Source: Bacteroidota bacterium
GTDB taxonomy: Bacteria > Bacteroidota > Bacteroidia > AKYH767-A > 2013-40CM-41-45
Assembly (NCBI GenBank): GCA_004295015.1
Contig: SHNE01000033.1
Span: 1-64,000 of the forward strand
Length of the DNA: 64,000 bases
Direction of reading: 5' to 3'
In this document: positions 47,244-55,458 of the stretch, one piece after another
Layout of the letters: each line of letters starts with the position of its first letter
Numbering within the stretch: the first letter of the stretch is position 1
Program-made: the position numbers and the translations under genes
The notes under the pieces: generated by a model
The model's input: only the letters and a program-made list of their open reading frames with translations
Told to the model about the DNA's origin: nothing
The model's database searches: none

Positions 47244-48491
47244 TTGAAAAAGATATTTCTACTCATAATTAGCATTACTACCGTAATTTCAATCCAGGCT
47301 CAAGTATCATCAATCAGGCTGATGAGTTGGAACCTGCTAAATTGGCCTATCACTTCTAATGCCGTGTCCGACAGCACAACACGTTGTCCACACTACCGTG
47401 CTGTTGTCGAGTATGTGAATCCGGATATTTTGGTAACGCAGGAAAACGCTGCAACTTATAGCACAACCTGGTTTTTGAATTGCGCAATGAATGCCAATGG
47501 GAATGAATACAGTCAAGGCAGTTACATTCATGGATACGATACCAATAATGGTATATTTTATAAAGACTCTTTGTTTCAGTTTATAAGTAATACCAGAATA
47601 CAGACTCAGCTTCGGGATATCAATGAATTTAAATTGCTATTCAAAGAGACAGCGGACACTTTGAGAATATATTCTGTGCATCTCAAGGCGAGTAGTGGTT
47701 CTGTTAATGAGGCAGCTCGTGCTGCAGAGGTTGATTCATTGAGAAAGATCACGAATCAATTGCCCTTTGGTTCGGATTTCATCGTCTGTGGTGATTTCAA
47801 TATTTACGAAACGTTCGAAAGTTCTTTTTTGAAATTAATTCAGGTGAATGGAACGGATGAAGGTCATTTTATTGATCCGGCTAACCTGCAAGACACACTC
47901 TGGAATAAATATATTTATCGCCAGCATCATACCCAATCAAGTCATGATCTTCAAAGTGGAGGATTTGTCGGTGGTGGATTGGATGATCGTTTCGATATGA
48001 TCCTCTTTTCAGAGGCAGTCTCTCAACCGACCGGGGTTTATTACATTGCAGGATCCACAACACCTGTTGGCAATGATGGTAACCACTACAATAAAGCCAT
48101 CAATGATGGCTTCAATTCAGCAGTTCCTGCAAACATAGCTGATGCTTTATTCGGAGCCTCTGATCACTTGCCGGTCTATGCTCAGTTTGACATCGGTCCA
48201 ACATCCGGTATCGATGATTTTAATTGGGATGTTTCGGATGTATCGGTTTATCCGAATCCTGCATCTTCATCCGTAAATATTGAATTTACTTCCCGTTCAA
48301 GTGCAGAATTAACGATCAGCCTGAGCGACCTCAGTGGTAAAATTGTCTATGTGAATACCATCAGCGACAAATACATTGGAAGGAAATTACTGGCAATTCC
48401 TGAATTTGCTTCTTTTGAAACTGGCATCTATTTTCTTTCGATCAGGACAAATAAGTCATTGATTAACAAGAAGTTAATAAAAGTTGAATAA
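47244..48491 (+). CDS. Secreted endonuclease/exonuclease/phosphatase-fold protein with T9SS domain
   Basis: A 415-residue protein starting with TTG at 47244, the only start before the signal peptide (KKIFLLIISITTVISIQAQ). The DNase I-like fold is shown by LMSWNLLNWP, then VTQENAATY, VCGDFNIYE and the closing ASDHLPVYAQF with the catalytic Asp-His pair. The last about 85 residues (SVYPNPASSSVNIEF, FETGIYFLSIRTNKS) are a T9SS type A sorting domain, so it is secreted. A nuclease or phosphodiesterase acting outside the cell is likely. Confidence 0.9.
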   Translation: MKKIFLLIISITTVISIQAQVSSIRLMSWNLLNWPITSNAVSDSTTRCPHYRAVVEYVNPDILVTQENAATYSTTWFLNCAMNANGNEYSQGSYIHGYDTNNGIFYKDSLFQFISNTRIQTQLRDINEFKLLFKETADTLRIYSVHLKASSGSVNEAARAAEVDSLRKITNQLPFGSDFIVCGDFNIYETFESSFLKLIQVNGTDEGHFIDPANLQDTLWNKYIYRQHHTQSSHDLQSGGFVGGGLDDRFDMILFSEAVSQPTGVYYIAGSTTPVGNDGNHYNKAINDGFNSAVPANIADALFGASDHLPVYAQFDIGPTSGIDDFNWDVSDVSVYPNPASSSVNIEFTSRSSAELTISLSDLSGKIVYVNTISDKYIGRKLLAIPEFASFETGIYFLSIRTNKSLINKKLIKVE

Positions 48492-48583
48492 TTTTCGCAT
48501 AAATTAATTGATTTAGCCCTGCTCCTAAACTATCATTGAAGAGGAAATCCATTCGATATTGGGGTTTAATAATAGGAGCTGTC

Positions 48584-49162
48584 ATGGGAAAAAAGAAGAA
48601 GGCAAAAGCTGTATTACCGAAACCGAAAGTCGGCGCACTATTGATTTCAGAGCCATTCAATCCAGAACCTGTTTTTAAGCGTTCAGTGGTAGTCCTCAGT
48701 CAGCATGGTCGCAAGGGTTCCATCGGCTTTATCATCAACAAGCCGACTCCTTTAAAAATTCATGAAGCTTTGGAGGATTTTCCTGAATTTGACGCACCTG
48801 TTTATTGGGGCGGGCCCCTGCGATTAGATTCGATCTACTATCTTCATTCAATTCCTAGTCTGGAAGGCAGTCATGAAATTGCCGATGGTGTTTATTGGGG
48901 AGGTAACTTCAAACAACTACGCCTGATGATTGAAGCTGACGAAATAAGTCCTGAACAAATAAAATTTATTGCAGGATATTCATCATGGAGTCCTAAACAG
49001 CTCGAAGAAGAGTTGAAGCAGGAGAATTGGTGGATGACTACTGCGGATCTATACAGTACGCTCATCGAAGAGCCTACCATCGTATGGGGCAAAGTACTCA
49101 CACGTATGGGACACGTTTATGGAATCATGAATGACTTTCCGGAAGACCCGGGTTTAAATTGA
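48584..49162 (+). CDS. yqgE: YqgE/AlgH family protein
   Basis: A 192-residue protein of the conserved YqgE (DUF179) family, function unknown but widespread in Bacteria. The motif region ALLISEPFNPEPVFKRSVV, SIGFIINKPTPL and PVYWGGPLRLDSIYYLHS is clear, as is GYSSWSPKQLEEELKQENWW. The ATG at 48584 starts just before the conserved part; a TTG at 48536 would add sixteen non-conserved residues. A strong terminator follows. Confidence 0.9.
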   Translation: MGKKKKAKAVLPKPKVGALLISEPFNPEPVFKRSVVVLSQHGRKGSIGFIINKPTPLKIHEALEDFPEFDAPVYWGGPLRLDSIYYLHSIPSLEGSHEIADGVYWGGNFKQLRLMIEADEISPEQIKFIAGYSSWSPKQLEEELKQENWWMTTADLYSTLIEEPTIVWGKVLTRMGHVYGIMNDFPEDPGLN

Positions 49163-49235
49163 ACAAAAAGAAATTTAATACGAGTGATTAATAAGAACGC
49201 CGGGTGAGTTTATCACCTCCTTTTGTCTGCGAAAA

Positions 49236-49261
49236 AAAACCACCGGTATTCCGGTGGTTTT
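49236..49261. terminator. Bidirectional terminator between convergent genes
   Basis: An 11-bp stem (AAAACCACCGG at 49236-49246, CCGGTGGTTTT at 49251-49261) with a 4-nt loop and T or A tracts on both sides, so it can terminate both yqgE and the minus-strand lipoprotein gene. Confidence 0.93.
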
Positions 49262-49288
49262 TTTATTGAATGATAGCTGCTCGAATTT

Positions 49289-50140
49289 TCAAGGTCTTAA
49301 ATGTATGGTGTATGTATTTCCATTCACAGTCACACTTGCCAAATCATCACAGGTTCCATTTCCAAAATCGATTAATCTCACAGGCCTTGAAGAAGGAGTA
49401 TTTTCGATCGTACCGTTGATTATCCAATGGCAGGAATTATCCCGAACAAGATTTGTGAGGACAGAAGTAGAAGAGTGTCCACGACTGTTAGCTCCTGAAC
49501 CGCTTCCATTAATCAGATAAACATCATTGACCCACAAGGAGTCACCAAGGCCGGCGGTCATTTCTCTGTTACGTTGATCGTTCCAAGCCTGCCAGCTTCC
49601 GTTTGGATTGGTGATAAGCATGTTGGTGGCAGTAATGGTCCAATTCATATTTCCGGCGGTATTGAAACCATTGTTTACTATGGAACGGCTTCCTTCTACA
49701 TGTCTCCCATCGATATAATAATTGACGAAAGTAACGGTTCTTGTAGCTCCAGGATCAAAATAATGCCCGCCCGAATAATTGATCTGTATGATACCGCTCC
49801 TTGTTCGGCCATGAGGGCCTGTACAACCGGTTCCAAAATCAATGGTTAATACTCCGTTTATCGAATCATTTGTTACTGTTGCGCATGCATTTAAAATAAA
49901 TGAATTCGCATCCTGAGGATTTGAAAAACGACCGTTCACCGAACCGTTTACTGAGGCTTCAGCTACAAGATTATCTACATCTGTAAAAATACTTTCCATT
50001 TGTCCGATATCCTGAGGGCTGGTTTGATAGTCAGTAATGTCCGAACTTGTTTTTTCTTTCTGACAAGACATAAAAGTCAAGCTGGTAGAAATTAGTAATG
50101 CAGCAATTGCATAATTGATCTGGCTTCTGAAGATTTTCAT
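49289..50140 (-). CDS. Hypothetical lipoprotein
   Basis: A 283-residue secreted protein with a signal peptide and lipobox Cys at about residue 26 (LLISTSLTFMSC). The mature part is rich in beta strands and repeats the pattern LTIDFGTGCTGPHGRTRSG and INYSGGHYF, then SVTVNGNTYTI at the end. It resembles a set of uncharacterised Bacteroidota lipoproteins; I know no function. Probably on the cell surface or in the periplasm. Confidence 0.7.
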   Translation of the reverse strand: MKIFRSQINYAIAALLISTSLTFMSCQKEKTSSDITDYQTSPQDIGQMESIFTDVDNLVAEASVNGSVNGRFSNPQDANSFILNACATVTNDSINGVLTIDFGTGCTGPHGRTRSGIIQINYSGGHYFDPGATRTVTFVNYYIDGRHVEGSRSIVNNGFNTAGNMNWTITATNMLITNPNGSWQAWNDQRNREMTAGLGDSLWVNDVYLINGSGSGANSRGHSSTSVLTNLVRDNSCHWIINGTIENTPSSRPVRLIDFGNGTCDDLASVTVNGNTYTIHLRP

Positions 50141-50280
50141 TTTTCGATTTTTAAGTTGATTTCAACTGATCTTTTTTCTAAGACGAAGCATAGATCAAAT
50201 GGTTTAAAGCAATCCGGATCGAATCGAATTTTCAATGTGTTGTGCTTACAATTCTCCAATTAACATACCGTATTATCGAC

Positions 50281-50736
50281 TCAATGTTTCTCCCTATCAA
50301 CTATCATAGCAAAGTGATGACTGGTAATATTAAATCCTTTCTTGAGATATAAGCGATGAGCATCATATCTGCTCGCCTGACAGCCGGAATCGAGGTGAAT
50401 TTGTCCGCAGGAATTTTCGATAGCCACTTGTTCGATATAATCCAGAAGTCTGGAAGCAAATCCCTTTGAACGTTCCGATTGCATTGTTGTCAGGTCGTCA
50501 ATATAAATTGCTTTACCCCAATGCAAGAGTTCTGTGATTCGAAAGCCTGCTGCAGCTAAAGCAACACCATTATGATTTGGTATATAAATCAAACGATAAG
50601 CAAGCCCTTGCATGCGCTTCACCTTTTCCACAAAGCTCTGTTCTTCCAAATAGGGTCGCAATTCCTTCATGACAAGGAAGCATTTCAGGATTTCAGAATC
50701 ATTTTTTGCCTCCTGAATTGTCTGTGTATTGTTCAT
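50281..50736 (-). CDS. GNAT-family N-acetyltransferase
   Basis: A 151-residue acetyl-CoA-dependent acyltransferase. Beta strands 4 and 5 and the acetyl-CoA loop are visible (IYIDDLTTMQSERSKGFASR, with the R-x-x-G-x-A type pyrophosphate loop), followed by LLDYIEQVAIENSCGQIHLD and FNITSHHFAM. Substrate unknown. It is a single gene directly upstream (divergently) of the tRNA-Lys promoter. Confidence 0.88.
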   Translation of the reverse strand: MNNTQTIQEAKNDSEILKCFLVMKELRPYLEEQSFVEKVKRMQGLAYRLIYIPNHNGVALAAAGFRITELLHWGKAIYIDDLTTMQSERSKGFASRLLDYIEQVAIENSCGQIHLDSGCQASRYDAHRLYLKKGFNITSHHFAMIVDREKH

Positions 50737-50822
50737 AATTGTTTTTTTTAAGATTTAAGAGCTTAGCAACCAGTGGAGAAGAGCAAAAATATCTTAATTT
50801 TCAATTATTTTTCCACAAACTA

Positions 50823-50851
50823 TTGCAGAATCGTAGAGATTACTATTTTTG
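50823..50851 (+). promoter_or_regulatory. Promoter of the tRNA-Lys gene
   Basis: TTG at 50823-50825 and TATTTTTG at 50844-50851 have an 18-bp spacer, matching the Bacteroidota consensus. Transcription would start about 15 bp before the tRNA. Confidence 0.7.
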
Positions 50852-50872
50852 CACCCGCTTCAACAAATTAAT

Positions 50873-50945
50873 GATTCCGTAGCTCAGTTGGTAGAGCAAT
50901 ACACTTTTAATGTATGGGCCCTGGGTTCGAGTCCCAGCGGGATCA
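50873..50945 (+). tRNA. tRNA-Lys (TTT anticodon)
   Basis: The full cloverleaf is present: acceptor stem GATTCCG with CGGGATC (one G-T pair), D arm GCTC...GAGC, anticodon arm ATACA-CTTTTAA-TGTAT with anticodon TTT, and T arm CTGGG-TTCGAGT-CCCAG. Length is 73 nt without an encoded CCA. The 3' half is repeated 325 bp downstream. Confidence 0.96.
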
Positions 50946-50978
50946 CAAAAACCGGTTTTACCGGTTTTTTTTATGATG
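50916..50978 (+). repeat. Direct repeat copy 1: tRNA 3' half, terminator and nuclease start
   Basis: Positions 50916-50978 are repeated at 51241-51302 with a single T missing. The repeat includes the variable loop, T arm and acceptor 3' strand of tRNA-Lys, the terminator, and the first two codons (ATGATG) of the GIY-YIG gene. Weaker similarity continues into the nuclease coding region. Confidence 0.93.
50948..50972 (+). terminator. tRNA terminator
   Basis: AAAACCGG (50948-50955) pairs with CCGGTTTT (50961-50968) with a 5-nt loop and further T. It ends the tRNA transcript directly before the GIY-YIG ATG, and is repeated at 51272-51296. Confidence 0.85.
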
Positions 50979-51221
50979 GCCTTTGTTTATATATTATTCT
51001 CTAAGAAGTTGAACAAGCACTATATAGGCGCTTGTAAAGATATTGATCGGAGAATATATGAACATAATATTGGCCATTCAAAGTTTACCAAAACAGGTCT
51101 ACCTTGGGAATTAATGTATGTTGAAGAATATGAAGATTTGGCGAAAGCTAAAAAAAGAGAATTAGAGATAAAGAAAAAAAAGTCAAGAAAGTTCATTGAA
51201 GAGTTGATTGCGAAGGGTTGA
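50973..51221 (+). CDS. GIY-YIG nuclease-domain protein
   Basis: An 82-residue single-domain GIY-YIG endonuclease (FVYILFSKKLNKHYIGACKD with the Tyr and Gly signature, a basic arm RRIYEHN, then the catalytic Glu region LPWELMYVEEYEDL). The ATG at 50973 is chosen because the open frame from 50910 lies inside the tRNA and would not be translated. It lies directly behind the tRNA terminator and is flanked by copies of the tRNA 3' half, as expected of a homing-type element that targets a tRNA gene. The substrate site is unknown; such small nucleases occur often in Bacteroidota. Confidence 0.88.
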   Translation: MMAFVYILFSKKLNKHYIGACKDIDRRIYEHNIGHSKFTKTGLPWELMYVEEYEDLAKAKKRELEIKKKKSRKFIEELIAKG

Positions 51222-51222
51222 G

Positions 51223-51240
51223 CATCCCGCCTTAGCGGGA
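51223..51240 (+). terminator. Hairpin after the GIY-YIG gene
   Basis: TCCCGC (51225-51230) pairs with GCGGGA (51235-51240) around a CTTA loop, directly after the stop codon and before the second tRNA fragment. It has no T tract of its own. Confidence 0.5.
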
Positions 51241-51302
51241 GGGCCCTGGGTTCGAGTCCCAGCGGGATCACAAAAACCGGTTTTACCGGTTTTTTTATGA
51301 TG
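51241..51302 (+). repeat. Direct repeat copy 2: displaced tRNA-Lys 3' half and terminator
   Basis: Repeats 50916-50978 almost exactly: variable loop, complete T arm, acceptor 3' strand, terminator and ATGATG. It is not a functional tRNA, since it has no 5' half. It looks like the original 3' end displaced by an insertion that restored the tRNA with its own copy. Confidence 0.92.
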
Positions 51303-51345
51303 CTAATCGTTTTGAAAATATTCTCTAAGAAGTTGAGTATACACT
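51297..51345 (+). pseudogene. Decayed GIY-YIG nuclease start
   Basis: Beyond the repeat, the sequence still resembles the start of the GIY-YIG gene (TATTCTCTAAGAAGTTGA is shared, then a degraded match), reading IFSKKLSIH and then a stop where the intact gene has HYIGA. It is the remnant of a second, older copy of the nuclease. Nothing else is supported between it and 51580. Confidence 0.7.
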
Positions 51346-51580
51346 AAATAGGTGACTCCGGAACATGCTGGAAGAAGGAATAATAATCCTTGTAATTAAT
51401 TTTGGCTAAGGTCTTTTGGATTTTTGGTGGATACCTTCGACATTCTGATGCATTTAATTGGAAATAGCTGCTAAATGCTACCAGGACACAAAATTCAAAA
51501 TTGTGAAATCGATATATTACAGCTACTTTTCAAAAATTTTCAATTGATAGGGAAATACTCTTCTCCTTGAATGAATTAAT

Positions 51581-53137
51581 ATGGTTGAAATTGATATGAT
51601 TGAAATAGGTGCAAAGGATCTGAGCCTGGAGGATATGTATTTGCTTTTGTTTAAGGAGCAGCATATTAGCCTGTCAGATAAAGCTTTAGCTAAAGCAGAA
51701 GCGAATTATACTTTCTTACGGGAATTTTCCAGCGGTAAACTGATCTACGGAATTAATACAGGATTCGGTCCGATGGCTCAATATAAAATTGCCGATAAGG
51801 ACTTGAGACAATTGCAGTTCAACCTGATCAGAAGTCATTGCTCAGGTTCAGGAAATCTTTTGTCAGAAACTGATATTAAAGCCCTGATGATAGCTCGTTT
51901 GAGTTCTCTGATGAAAGGCTATTCGGGTGTGAGTCAGGGACTATTGACTACACTTCGGGAATTGATTAATCGAAATATTAATCCATGTATTTACGAACAT
52001 GGTGGAGTAGGCGCCAGTGGCGATCTTGTTCAGTTGGCTCACCTTGCCTTGGCACTAATTGGAGAAGGTGAAGTAGTTTATGATGGAAAGGTTCAGGATT
52101 CTTCGGCTGTATTCAAGAAAGAAAATATTGAGCCCGTTGAAATTCACCAACGCGAAGGTATCGCTTTGTTGAATGGAACTTCTGCTATGACAGGTATTGG
52201 CGTTGTGAATCTGATTTATGCAAAGAAGTTAATCAACTGGTCTGTTCTCATTTCTACATGTATCAATGAGCTGGTGGAAGCTTTTGATGATCACTTTTCC
52301 CTCGAACTGAACTCTGTAAAATTGCATCATGGACAATTAGAGGTTGCAAAGGCAATGGGTGCAATTGTTAAAGACAGCAAACTGATTCGCAAACGTACGG
52401 ATCATTTATACCAGGGCGCGAAAATCGAAGTCGATATCGTTGAAGAAAAAGTGCAGGAATACTACTCACTTCGTTGTGTGCCTCAAATCCTTGGTCCGAT
52501 TTACGATACCATTAAGAGTGCCGAGAAAGTTGTGATGCATGAAGTGAATTCTGTAAATGATAACCCTGTTATCGATTCAGAAAATAAAAATATTTACCAT
52601 GGTGGTAATTTTCATGGCGATTATGTTGCCCTTGAAATGGATAAACTAAAAATTTCCATCACCAAACTTGCTATGCTCGCAGAACGTCAGCTAAACTTTT
52701 TGTTGAATGATAAACTCAACCAGAAATTGCCTCCATTCGTAAACCTTGGCAAACTGGGTTTGAATTATGGTTCACAGGGCATGCAGTTCACGGCCACTTC
52801 CACAGTTGCAGAATGTCAGACGCTTTCAATGCCAACATACATTCATAGCATACCTAACAACAATGATAATCAAGACATCGTAAGTATGGGCGCAAATGCT
52901 GCTCTCATCACACGGAAAGTAATTTCAAATTCATTTGAGGTGCTTGCTATACAAGTCATCGCCTTGATTCAGGCTATTGATTATACGAATTGTGCGGATA
53001 AACTCTCCGGTCCCGCACGAAAAATGTATACTGAGTTAAGAAAAATTTGTCCGAAATTCGTGGAGGACAGACCTCTTTTTAAAGATATCAGACTTGTTAC
53101 GGCATATCTGAAGGAAAAAGAAATCGAACTCTTATAA
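51581..53137 (+). CDS. Aromatic amino acid ammonia-lyase (probable tyrosine or histidine lyase type)
   Basis: A 518-residue MIO-dependent lyase that removes ammonia from an aromatic amino acid to give the corresponding cinnamate-type acid. The self-forming MIO triad Ala-Ser-Gly is at residues 145-147 (GGVGASGDLVQLAHLAL), the catalytic Tyr56 in YGINTGFGPMA, and the selectivity pair Ser85-His86 in LIRSHCSGSGN. In flexirubin clusters this enzyme makes the coumarate starter from tyrosine, which the gene neighbourhood supports; by sequence alone histidine ammonia-lyase cannot be excluded. First gene of the pigment operon; the start is ATG at 51581 or 51596. Confidence 0.88.
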   Translation: MVEIDMIEIGAKDLSLEDMYLLLFKEQHISLSDKALAKAEANYTFLREFSSGKLIYGINTGFGPMAQYKIADKDLRQLQFNLIRSHCSGSGNLLSETDIKALMIARLSSLMKGYSGVSQGLLTTLRELINRNINPCIYEHGGVGASGDLVQLAHLALALIGEGEVVYDGKVQDSSAVFKKENIEPVEIHQREGIALLNGTSAMTGIGVVNLIYAKKLINWSVLISTCINELVEAFDDHFSLELNSVKLHHGQLEVAKAMGAIVKDSKLIRKRTDHLYQGAKIEVDIVEEKVQEYYSLRCVPQILGPIYDTIKSAEKVVMHEVNSVNDNPVIDSENKNIYHGGNFHGDYVALEMDKLKISITKLAMLAERQLNFLLNDKLNQKLPPFVNLGKLGLNYGSQGMQFTATSTVAECQTLSMPTYIHSIPNNNDNQDIVSMGANAALITRKVISNSFEVLAIQVIALIQAIDYTNCADKLSGPARKMYTELRKICPKFVEDRPLFKDIRLVTAYLKEKEIELL

Positions 53138-53220
53138 ATTATTTGATAAAGTCATTTATGCCTTTGATGAGGTTATTGACTGTTTCAAACTAGTTAAGTT
53201 CTAACAATAAAATTAGAATT

Positions 53221-53949
53221 ATGAATTTTGCTTTCATAACAGGGGGGTCAAGGGGTATAGGACGTGCAGTCTGTATACAATTAGCTCGCATGAATTATAA
53301 CATCTTATTAAATTACAAGAGTAATGATGAAGAGGCTAACAAAACCAAAGCTCTTATTGAAGAATTGGGGCTGACTTGTGAATTGTTAAAGTTTGATGTG
53401 TCTGATAAAGATCAAATCAAACAAGTACTCGGCGATTGGATTGAAAATAATAAAGAGAAAAACATTGAAGTTCTAGTAAACAACGCCGGTATTCGTCAGG
53501 ATAACCTGCTTATGTGGATGAGCGACGAACAATGGGAAACCGTGCTTAACACCAGTTTAAATGCCTTCTTTTATGTCACCAGACTCGTACTTAACGGTAT
53601 GCTTGTTAAGAAATATGGAAGGATTGTAAATATCGTTTCCCTCTCAGGACTGAAAGGTTTACCGGGTCAAACGAATTATTCTGCAGCTAAGGCCGGGATG
53701 ATAGGGGCAACCAAAGCTCTTGCACAAGAAGTAGCCAGAAGAGGAGTTACAGTGAATGCAGTTGCACCCGGATTCATTAAAACAGACATGACCGGTGATC
53801 TTGACGAGAAGCAACTTTCCACGCTGATTCCCATGAAACGCTTTGGAACAGCGGAAGAAGTGGCTGAAGTTGTTGGTTTCCTTTCTTCTAAAGGGGCTTC
53901 TTATGTGAATGCAGAAGTGATATCCGTCAATGGAGGACTCTATTCGTAG
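53221..53949 (+). CDS. fabG: 3-oxoacyl-ACP reductase (FabG-like)
   Basis: A 242-residue short-chain dehydrogenase with NADP motif FITGGSRGIGRAVCIQL, the NNAGI segment, the catalytic Ser-Tyr-Lys (SLSGLKG, then NYSAAKAG) and VNAVAPGFIKTDMT. It reduces the beta-keto group on ACP after each chain extension in the pigment polyene assembly. It follows the lyase by 83 bp and precedes the ketosynthase. Confidence 0.93.
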   Translation: MNFAFITGGSRGIGRAVCIQLARMNYNILLNYKSNDEEANKTKALIEELGLTCELLKFDVSDKDQIKQVLGDWIENNKEKNIEVLVNNAGIRQDNLLMWMSDEQWETVLNTSLNAFFYVTRLVLNGMLVKKYGRIVNIVSLSGLKGLPGQTNYSAAKAGMIGATKALAQEVARRGVTVNAVAPGFIKTDMTGDLDEKQLSTLIPMKRFGTAEEVAEVVGFLSSKGASYVNAEVISVNGGLYS

Positions 53950-53974
53950 TCATATAAATTTTTAAATTTGTAGA

Positions 53975-55201
53975 ATGAAAAGGGTAGTAATAACAGGTAC
54001 CGGAATTTATTCTTGCATTGGTAAAAATTTGCAGGAAGTAAAAGATTCCTTGTATCAGGGAAAATCAGGAATTGTTCTTGATCAGGAGAGAAAAGACTTC
54101 GGATACCGTTCCGGCTTAACCGGAAGAGTTGAAAGACCCGCTTTGAAAGGCTTGCTCGACAGACGTGCGCGCATTATGCTTCCTGAACAAGGCGAATTCG
54201 CCTACATGGCTACAATTGAAGCTTTGAAAAATGCAGGTATCGATCAAACCTATTTGGACGAATATGAAGTAGGAATACTATACGGAAACGACAGTTCGGC
54301 ACAACCTATCATAGAAGCAACCGACATCATTCGCGCTAAGAAGGACACGATGTTGGTTGGATCAGGATCAGTCTTTCAGACTATGAATTCGACTGTAACG
54401 ATGAACCTCTCAACGATCTTTCGATTGAAAGGAATAAATTTTACGATTAGCGCGGCTTGTGCCAGTGGCTCACATGCCATAGGAATGGCTTATCTGTTTA
54501 TCAGTCAGGGACTTCAGGATATGATTATCTGCGGAGGTGCTCAGGAAGTGAATATTTATTCAATGGGAAATTTTGATGCGCTTTCTGCCTTTTCTGTCAT
54601 GGAGTCTCAACCGCAAAAAGCTTCACGTCCTTTTGATAGAGACCGCGACGGACTTGTTCCAAGCGGAGGTGCAGCAACTGTTATTCTTGAGAGTCTGGAA
54701 TCGGCGCAAAGACGTGGAGCCAACATTTTAGGTGAAGTGATTGGATATGGATTTTCTTCCAATGGTGGTCATATATCAAATCCTACCGTTGATGGTCCTG
54801 TCAGAGCCTTGAGGATGTCAATGAAAGAAAGCGGAATATTGGCCAAAGATGTAGACTATATCAATGCACACGCCACATCGACACCTGCCGGAGATGCAAC
54901 AGAAGCAAAAGCCATCGATGCCGTATTTGGGCAATCCAGACCACCTGTTAGTTCAACTAAGTCCATGACAGGTCATGAGTGCTGGATGGCGGGGGCGAGT
55001 GAAATTGTTTATTCTATGCTTATGATGCAGGAAAACTTTGTAGCACCCAATATAAATTTCGAAAATCCTGATGAGGATTCAGCAAAATTGAATATTATTG
55101 CCAAAACAATAGATAAGAAGATTGACGTCTTTTTATCTAATTCATTTGGTTTTGGGGGGACAAATTCATCGATTATTGTAAAAAAGTGGAACGGAAAATA
55201 A
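53975..55201 (+). CDS. Beta-ketoacyl-ACP synthase (ketosynthase 1)
   Basis: A 408-residue ketosynthase with the full Cys-His-His set: Cys162 in SAACASGSHAIG, His in NAHATSTPAGDATEAK, and His in STKSMTGHECWMAGASE. It condenses malonyl-ACP with the growing chain. N-terminus KRVVITGTGIYSCIG. Downstream ACP follows by 1 bp, so they are co-translated. Confidence 0.94.
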   Translation: MKRVVITGTGIYSCIGKNLQEVKDSLYQGKSGIVLDQERKDFGYRSGLTGRVERPALKGLLDRRARIMLPEQGEFAYMATIEALKNAGIDQTYLDEYEVGILYGNDSSAQPIIEATDIIRAKKDTMLVGSGSVFQTMNSTVTMNLSTIFRLKGINFTISAACASGSHAIGMAYLFISQGLQDMIICGGAQEVNIYSMGNFDALSAFSVMESQPQKASRPFDRDRDGLVPSGGAATVILESLESAQRRGANILGEVIGYGFSSNGGHISNPTVDGPVRALRMSMKESGILAKDVDYINAHATSTPAGDATEAKAIDAVFGQSRPPVSSTKSMTGHECWMAGASEIVYSMLMMQENFVAPNINFENPDEDSAKLNIIAKTIDKKIDVFLSNSFGFGGTNSSIIVKKWNGK

Positions 55202-55202
55202 A

Positions 55203-55457
55203 ATGGATAGTTCAGAAATAATAGAAAAAATCAATGCTTTCCTGGTGGAGGAATTTGAGGTAGATGCTGAGAAGATATTGCCTGAAGCCAATTTAAGGGA
55301 CACCCTGGAACTCGATAGCCTGGATTATATTGACCTGGTGGTAGTTATTGAAAGTAATTTTGGTTTCAAAGTAAAGCCCGAAGACTTTACCGATATCCAA
55401 ACTTTTCAGAATTTTTATGACTACGTTCAATCACGGGTTGGCGAAGAGGTAAAGTAA
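55203..55457 (+). CDS. Acyl carrier protein 1
   Basis: An 84-residue ACP with the phosphopantetheine Ser39 in LELDSLDYIDLVV. Carries the growing chain for the pigment synthases. It is one of two ACPs in the cluster and lies directly between the ketosynthase and the acyltransferase. Confidence 0.94.
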   Translation: MDSSEIIEKINAFLVEEFEVDAEKILPEANLRDTLELDSLDYIDLVVVIESNFGFKVKPEDFTDIQTFQNFYDYVQSRVGEEVK

Positions 55458-55458
55458 A

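Noticed and set aside
49254-49849. Plus-strand frames opposite the lipoprotein gene
   Set aside because: They are shadows of the minus-strand gene, have no family signature and begin inside the terminator or the gene.
50910-50972. Extended GIY-YIG start at 50910
   Set aside because: The extra codons lie within the tRNA-Lys anticodon-to-acceptor region and the terminator, so they are not a credible N-terminus; ATG at 50973 is used.
51241-51302. Second tRNA gene
   Set aside because: Only the variable loop, T arm and 3' acceptor strand are present; the 5' half needed for a cloverleaf is missing.
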